A stretch of DNA of 9,767 bases from Clostridiales bacterium (GTDB lineage: Bacteria; Bacillota; Clostridia; Oscillospirales; QAMX01). Positions 7,487 through 9,767 of the stretch are shown in pieces. The DNA lies in contig QAMX01000065.1 in NCBI GenBank assembly GCA_003149835.1, positions 1 through 9,767 of the forward strand, given 5' to 3'. Numbering within the stretch: the first letter of the stretch is position 1; each line of letters begins with the position of its first letter. Position numbers and translations under genes: made by a program. The notes under the pieces were generated by a model. It saw nothing but the letters and a program-made list of their open reading frames with translations, was not told the origin of the DNA and ran no database searches.

Positions 7487-7515
7487 TCGATTGTAAAACT
7501 GCGTTTTACAATCGA
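7487..7515 (+). repeat. 13-bp perfect hairpin
   Basis: TCGATTGTAAAAC (7487-7499) pairs perfectly with GTTTTACAATCGA (7503-7515) around the 3-base loop TGC. The stem is AT-rich and is followed by GAGACTCGC rather than a T-run, so it is not a usual terminator for the S component gene. Confidence 0.9.
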
Positions 7516-7519
7516 GAGA

Positions 7520-7562
7520 CTCGCGCTGATCGCACTCGCTGCGCTCGTTTGGTCGGCGCGAG
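7520..7562 (+). repeat. 12-bp GC-rich hairpin with two G.U pairs
   Basis: CTCGCGCTGATC (7520-7531) pairs along its full length with GGTCGGCGCGAG (7551-7562), including two G.U pairs, around a 19-base loop. G.U pairing is tolerated in RNA but breaks DNA symmetry, which slightly favours an RNA-level or decayed palindrome. Confidence 0.7.
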
Positions 7563-7639
7563 GGCTCGCTATGCTCGCCAAAGTCGAATTTGAATGGGAA
7601 AGCGAGAGTTTTACAATCGCCTATATTGAACAAGAAGAC

Positions 7640-7645
7640 AAGGAG
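7640..7645 (+). promoter_or_regulatory. Shine-Dalgarno site fixing the aminotransferase start
   Basis: AAGGAG lies 9 bases before ATG 7655. The frame is open back to an ATG at 7571, but that one lies inside the repeat segment and has no such site, so translation from 7571 would add 28 residues encoded by the repeat. Confidence 0.85.
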
Positions 7646-7654
7646 ATTCTTTTT

Positions 7655-8929
7655 ATGGAAAGCTGTTCTGAGCGGGCAAGGGAGAAGCTCGCGGAGGAAA
7701 AACAATCGCTTGTAGAACGGTACGCCGCGTTTCAAAGCCGCGGGCTGAACCTGAACATGTCGCGCGGCGTGCCGTCTAAGGCGCAGCTCGACTTATCGCA
7801 GGATGTGCTGACCTGTCTCACGACGCCCGACGACTATATCGCCGACGGCGCGGATTCCCGCAGCTACGGCATGGTCGACGGGCTGCCGTGCGCCAAAAAG
7901 CTGTTTGGGGAACTCTTAGACGTCGATCCTGAATGCGTGATCGTCGGCGGCAATTCCAGCCTGAATATGATGTACGATATGGTTCTCCGCTCTCTTGCGT
8001 TCGGCGTCGGCGGCTGCGAGCCGTGGCTGAAACAGGGGACGGTCAAGTTTCTCTGCCCGGTGCCCGGGTATGACCGCCATTTCGCCGTCTGCGAACAGTG
8101 CGGGATCGAGATGATCCCCGTGCCGCTCCTTGCGGACGGACCGGATATGGAGCTTGTCCGCGAGCTGATACGCGACAGCGCGGTCAAGGGCATGTGGTGC
8201 GTCCCGAAGTATTCCAATCCGAGCGGCGTTACATACTCTGACGATACTGTCAGAGCGCTCGCAGCGCTCAAACCGGCGGCCGCCGACTTCCGCATTTACT
8301 GGGACAACGCCTATTGCATCCACGATATCTTTGGCGAAGACCGGCTGCTCAATATCATGGAGGAGGTCAAGCGATACGGAAACGACAACCTCGTTTTCGA
8401 ATTTGCCTCGACCTCGAAGATCAGTTTTCCAGGTTCCGGCGTCGCCTGTATGGCGGCGGGGAAGGATGACTGCGCCTATATTAAGAAGCTGCTCGCCGCG
8501 CAGACGATTTGCCCCGATAAGACCAATCAGCTCCGGCACGTCCGCTATTTTAAAGACGCCGGCGGGCTTCGCGCCCGCGCAAAGGAGCATGCGGCTCTGA
8601 TCCGCCCCAAGTTTGAGGCTGTGCTTTCGGCGCTGGAACGCGAGGTGTCCGGGCTCGACTTTGTCTCGTGGAGCAAGCCCAACGGCGGTTATTTTATCAG
8701 CCTTGACGTTATGGAGCATACGGCGGCGCGGACGATCGCTTTGGCGCAGGCCGCGGGCGTCACGCTGACGCCCGCCGGTTCTACATGGCCGTATCACAGC
8801 GAGCCCGCCGACCGCAACATCCGTATCGCGCCGACCTATCCGGCGCTGAAAGACATTGAGACGGCGGCGGAGCTGCTTTGCGTCTGCGTCAAGCTGGCGG
8901 CGCTCGAACGAATCGAGCAGGGAGAATAG
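7655..8929 (+). CDS. PLP-dependent aminotransferase, AspT (class Ic) family
   Basis: A 424-residue fold-type I PLP enzyme of the family PF12897, whose studied members are aspartate aminotransferases, so it probably interconverts aspartate and oxaloacetate with 2-oxoglutarate. Visible site residues: GGNSS (98-102) for the PLP phosphate, Asn188 in KYSNPSG, Asp217 and Tyr220 in YWDNAY for the pyridine ring, the Schiff-base Lys255 in STSKISFPGSG, and Arg390 in RNIRIAPTYP for the substrate carboxylate. The N-terminal SRGVPSKAQLDLS (36-48) is typical of this family. All catalytic residues are intact. purB follows after 26 bases. Substrate preference is inferred from the family; other amino acids cannot be excluded. 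Confidence 0.92.
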   Translation: MESCSERAREKLAEEKQSLVERYAAFQSRGLNLNMSRGVPSKAQLDLSQDVLTCLTTPDDYIADGADSRSYGMVDGLPCAKKLFGELLDVDPECVIVGGNSSLNMMYDMVLRSLAFGVGGCEPWLKQGTVKFLCPVPGYDRHFAVCEQCGIEMIPVPLLADGPDMELVRELIRDSAVKGMWCVPKYSNPSGVTYSDDTVRALAALKPAAADFRIYWDNAYCIHDIFGEDRLLNIMEEVKRYGNDNLVFEFASTSKISFPGSGVACMAAGKDDCAYIKKLLAAQTICPDKTNQLRHVRYFKDAGGLRARAKEHAALIRPKFEAVLSALEREVSGLDFVSWSKPNGGYFISLDVMEHTAARTIALAQAAGVTLTPAGSTWPYHSEPADRNIRIAPTYPALKDIETAAELLCVCVKLAALERIEQGE

Positions 8930-8955
8930 ACGAGAGAAAGAGACGGCGAATACAA

Positions 8956-9767
8956 ATGACGGACAGAAGCAGATATTCCAGCCCGTTTGCCGGGCGGTGG
9001 GCGAGCGAAGAAATGATCGCTCTTTTTTCCGAAGATGAAAAATTTCGCACATGGCGCAAGCTGTGGATCGCGCTGGCGGAGAGCGAGCGGACGCTGGGCC
9101 TCTTGATTACGGAGGAACAGATCGACGAACTCAAAGCGCATGCGGACGACATCAACTACGACGACGCGGTGCGCTTTGAAAAAGAAATCCGCCATGATGT
9201 GATGGCGCACATCAAGGCTTACGGGCTGCAATGTCCGCAGGCGGCCGGAATCATTCACCTCGGCGCGACGAGCTGCTACGTCTGCGATAACGCCGACCTG
9301 ATCATTATGCGCAGGGCGTTGCGCCTCATTGAAAAAAAGCTGAAGCAGGCCGTCCGCAATCTCTGCGATTTTGCGCTTCGCTACCGCGCTCTGCCGACGC
9401 TCGGCTTTACGCATTTCCAGCCGGCGCAGCTCACCACCGTCGGAAAAAGGGCCTGTCTGTGGATCAACGACTTCGTATCCGACCTTGACGAGCTCCAATA
9501 CCGAATCGAAGGCCTGCGCTTCCGCGGCGTAAAGGGAACGACCGGCACGCAGGCGAGCTTTCTGGATCTGTTCGCGGGAGATCACGAAAAGGTTCGGCAG
9601 CTTGACGCGGCGGTCGCGGCGGCCTTCGGCTTTGAGAAAACCGAACCGGTCACAGGCCAGACCTATTCGCGCAAAACCGATTACCGGGTGCTGAGCGCGT
9701 TGTCGGGGCTGGCGCAGTCGGCGTCGAAATTTGCGACCGATATTCGCCTGCTGCAATCGCTGAAAGA
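8956..9767 (+). CDS. purB: Adenylosuccinate lyase (3' partial)
   Basis: The first 270 residues run off the right edge. The enzyme removes fumarate from SAICAR and from adenylosuccinate in purine synthesis and acts as a cytoplasmic tetramer. Family landmarks include RHDVMAH (79-85, His80), IHLGATSCYVCDNADL (100-115, His101) and TLGFTHFQPAQLTTVGKR (148-165, His153). These correspond to the three conserved histidines of B. subtilis-type PurB, and GVKGTTGTQASF follows. The flexible signature loop with the catalytic Ser (SSxMPxKxNP) lies beyond the window. The N-terminus MTDRSRYSSPFAGRWAS supports ATG 8956, although the preceding GAGAAAGAGACGG is only a weak ribosome site. The THFQPAQ form is typical of the longer (about 475-residue) clostridial and animal-like PurB branch. 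No frameshift is seen in the visible part. Confidence 0.96.
   Translation, partial: MTDRSRYSSPFAGRWASEEMIALFSEDEKFRTWRKLWIALAESERTLGLLITEEQIDELKAHADDINYDDAVRFEKEIRHDVMAHIKAYGLQCPQAAGIIHLGATSCYVCDNADLIIMRRALRLIEKKLKQAVRNLCDFALRYRALPTLGFTHFQPAQLTTVGKRACLWINDFVSDLDELQYRIEGLRFRGVKGTTGTQASFLDLFAGDHEKVRQLDAAVAAAFGFEKTEPVTGQTYSRKTDYRVLSALSGLAQSASKFATDIRLLQSLK

Larger units (their letters stand above)
7471..7636. mobile_element. MITE-like repeat segment before the aminotransferase gene
   Basis: This segment is bounded by an exact 13-bp direct repeat, TATTGAACAAGAA (7471-7483 and 7624-7636). Just inside lie 12-bp inverted ends, CGATTGTAAAAC (7488-7499) and GTTTTACAATCG (7608-7619), and a second copy of the right end sits at 7503-7514. 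Internally there is a GC-rich hairpin (7520-7562) and two near-identical 13-mers, CTCGCTGCGCTCG (7535-7547) and CTCGCTATGCTCG (7565-7577). No transposase ORF fits. The layout resembles a miniature inverted-repeat element with a target duplication, though 13 bp is long for one and the repeat does not directly abut the inverted ends. A structured leader is the alternative. I cannot test copy number here. Confidence 0.5.

Noticed and set aside
7487..7515. Hairpin after the S component gene as an intrinsic terminator
   Set aside because: The stem is AT-rich and no T-run follows, so it is better explained as part of the repeat segment.
7471..7636. CRISPR array
   Set aside because: Only two to three short repeat copies with irregular spacing and inverted orientation, and no cas genes nearby.
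7916..9756. Long minus-strand open frames opposite the aminotransferase and purB genes
   Set aside because: The plus-strand proteins have intact catalytic motifs; the antisense translations show none and have shadow composition.

Overview
The window looks like a stretch of chromosome from a GC-rich, Gram-positive anaerobe of the Clostridia, most likely a gut Oscillospirales-type lineage. The grounds are: A/G-rich Shine-Dalgarno sites before most genes, sigma-A type promoters, a TSCPD-domain protein of the type common in Clostridia, a membrane-anchored XRE regulator, an orphan ECF transporter S component, and the ABC-2 trio of one ATPase and two permeases typical of Firmicutes. The lineage is an inference; no rRNA or other marker is present.

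Layout. (1) 2-1060 (+): the 3' part of a tandem alpha/beta-hydrolase (acetylxylan-esterase-like) gene whose 5' end lies outside the window. (2) 1061-1314: non-coding, with a 33-bp near-perfect palindrome. (3) 1315-2028 (+): an XRE-type regulator with a membrane domain made of two copies of a YPVL...PLYY unit. (4) 2029-2168: a convergent intergenic region with a strong hairpin. (5) 4741 down to 2169 (-): a three-gene ABC-2 exporter operon, ATPase then permease then permease, behind a good sigma-A promoter. (6) 4824-5178: a gene-free divergent intergenic region holding the outward promoter of the next unit. (7) 5179 to the right edge (+): a TSCPD protein, asparaginyl-tRNA synthetase (asnS), an ECF S component, an AspT-family aminotransferase and the 5' part of adenylosuccinate lyase (purB). 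These five genes share a strand, and the gaps are short except for about 200 bp before the aminotransferase.

That 200-bp gap is the least ordinary part of the window. It holds a compact repeat-rich segment: 13-bp direct repeats at the edges, 12-bp inverted repeats just inside them, two internal hairpins and a pair of near-identical 13-mers. It may be a small non-autonomous mobile element (MITE-like) or a structured leader, and it also creates a spurious in-frame N-terminal extension of the aminotransferase.

Functionally the right-hand unit clusters around aspartate and asparagine: asparagine charging, aspartate transamination, and a purine enzyme that cleaves aspartate-derived adducts. The left part is a carbohydrate-esterase-like enzyme and a regulator, followed by an exporter of unknown substrate. 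I see no phage, CRISPR, toxin-antitoxin or clearly new multi-gene system. Most of the window is ordinary chromosome.
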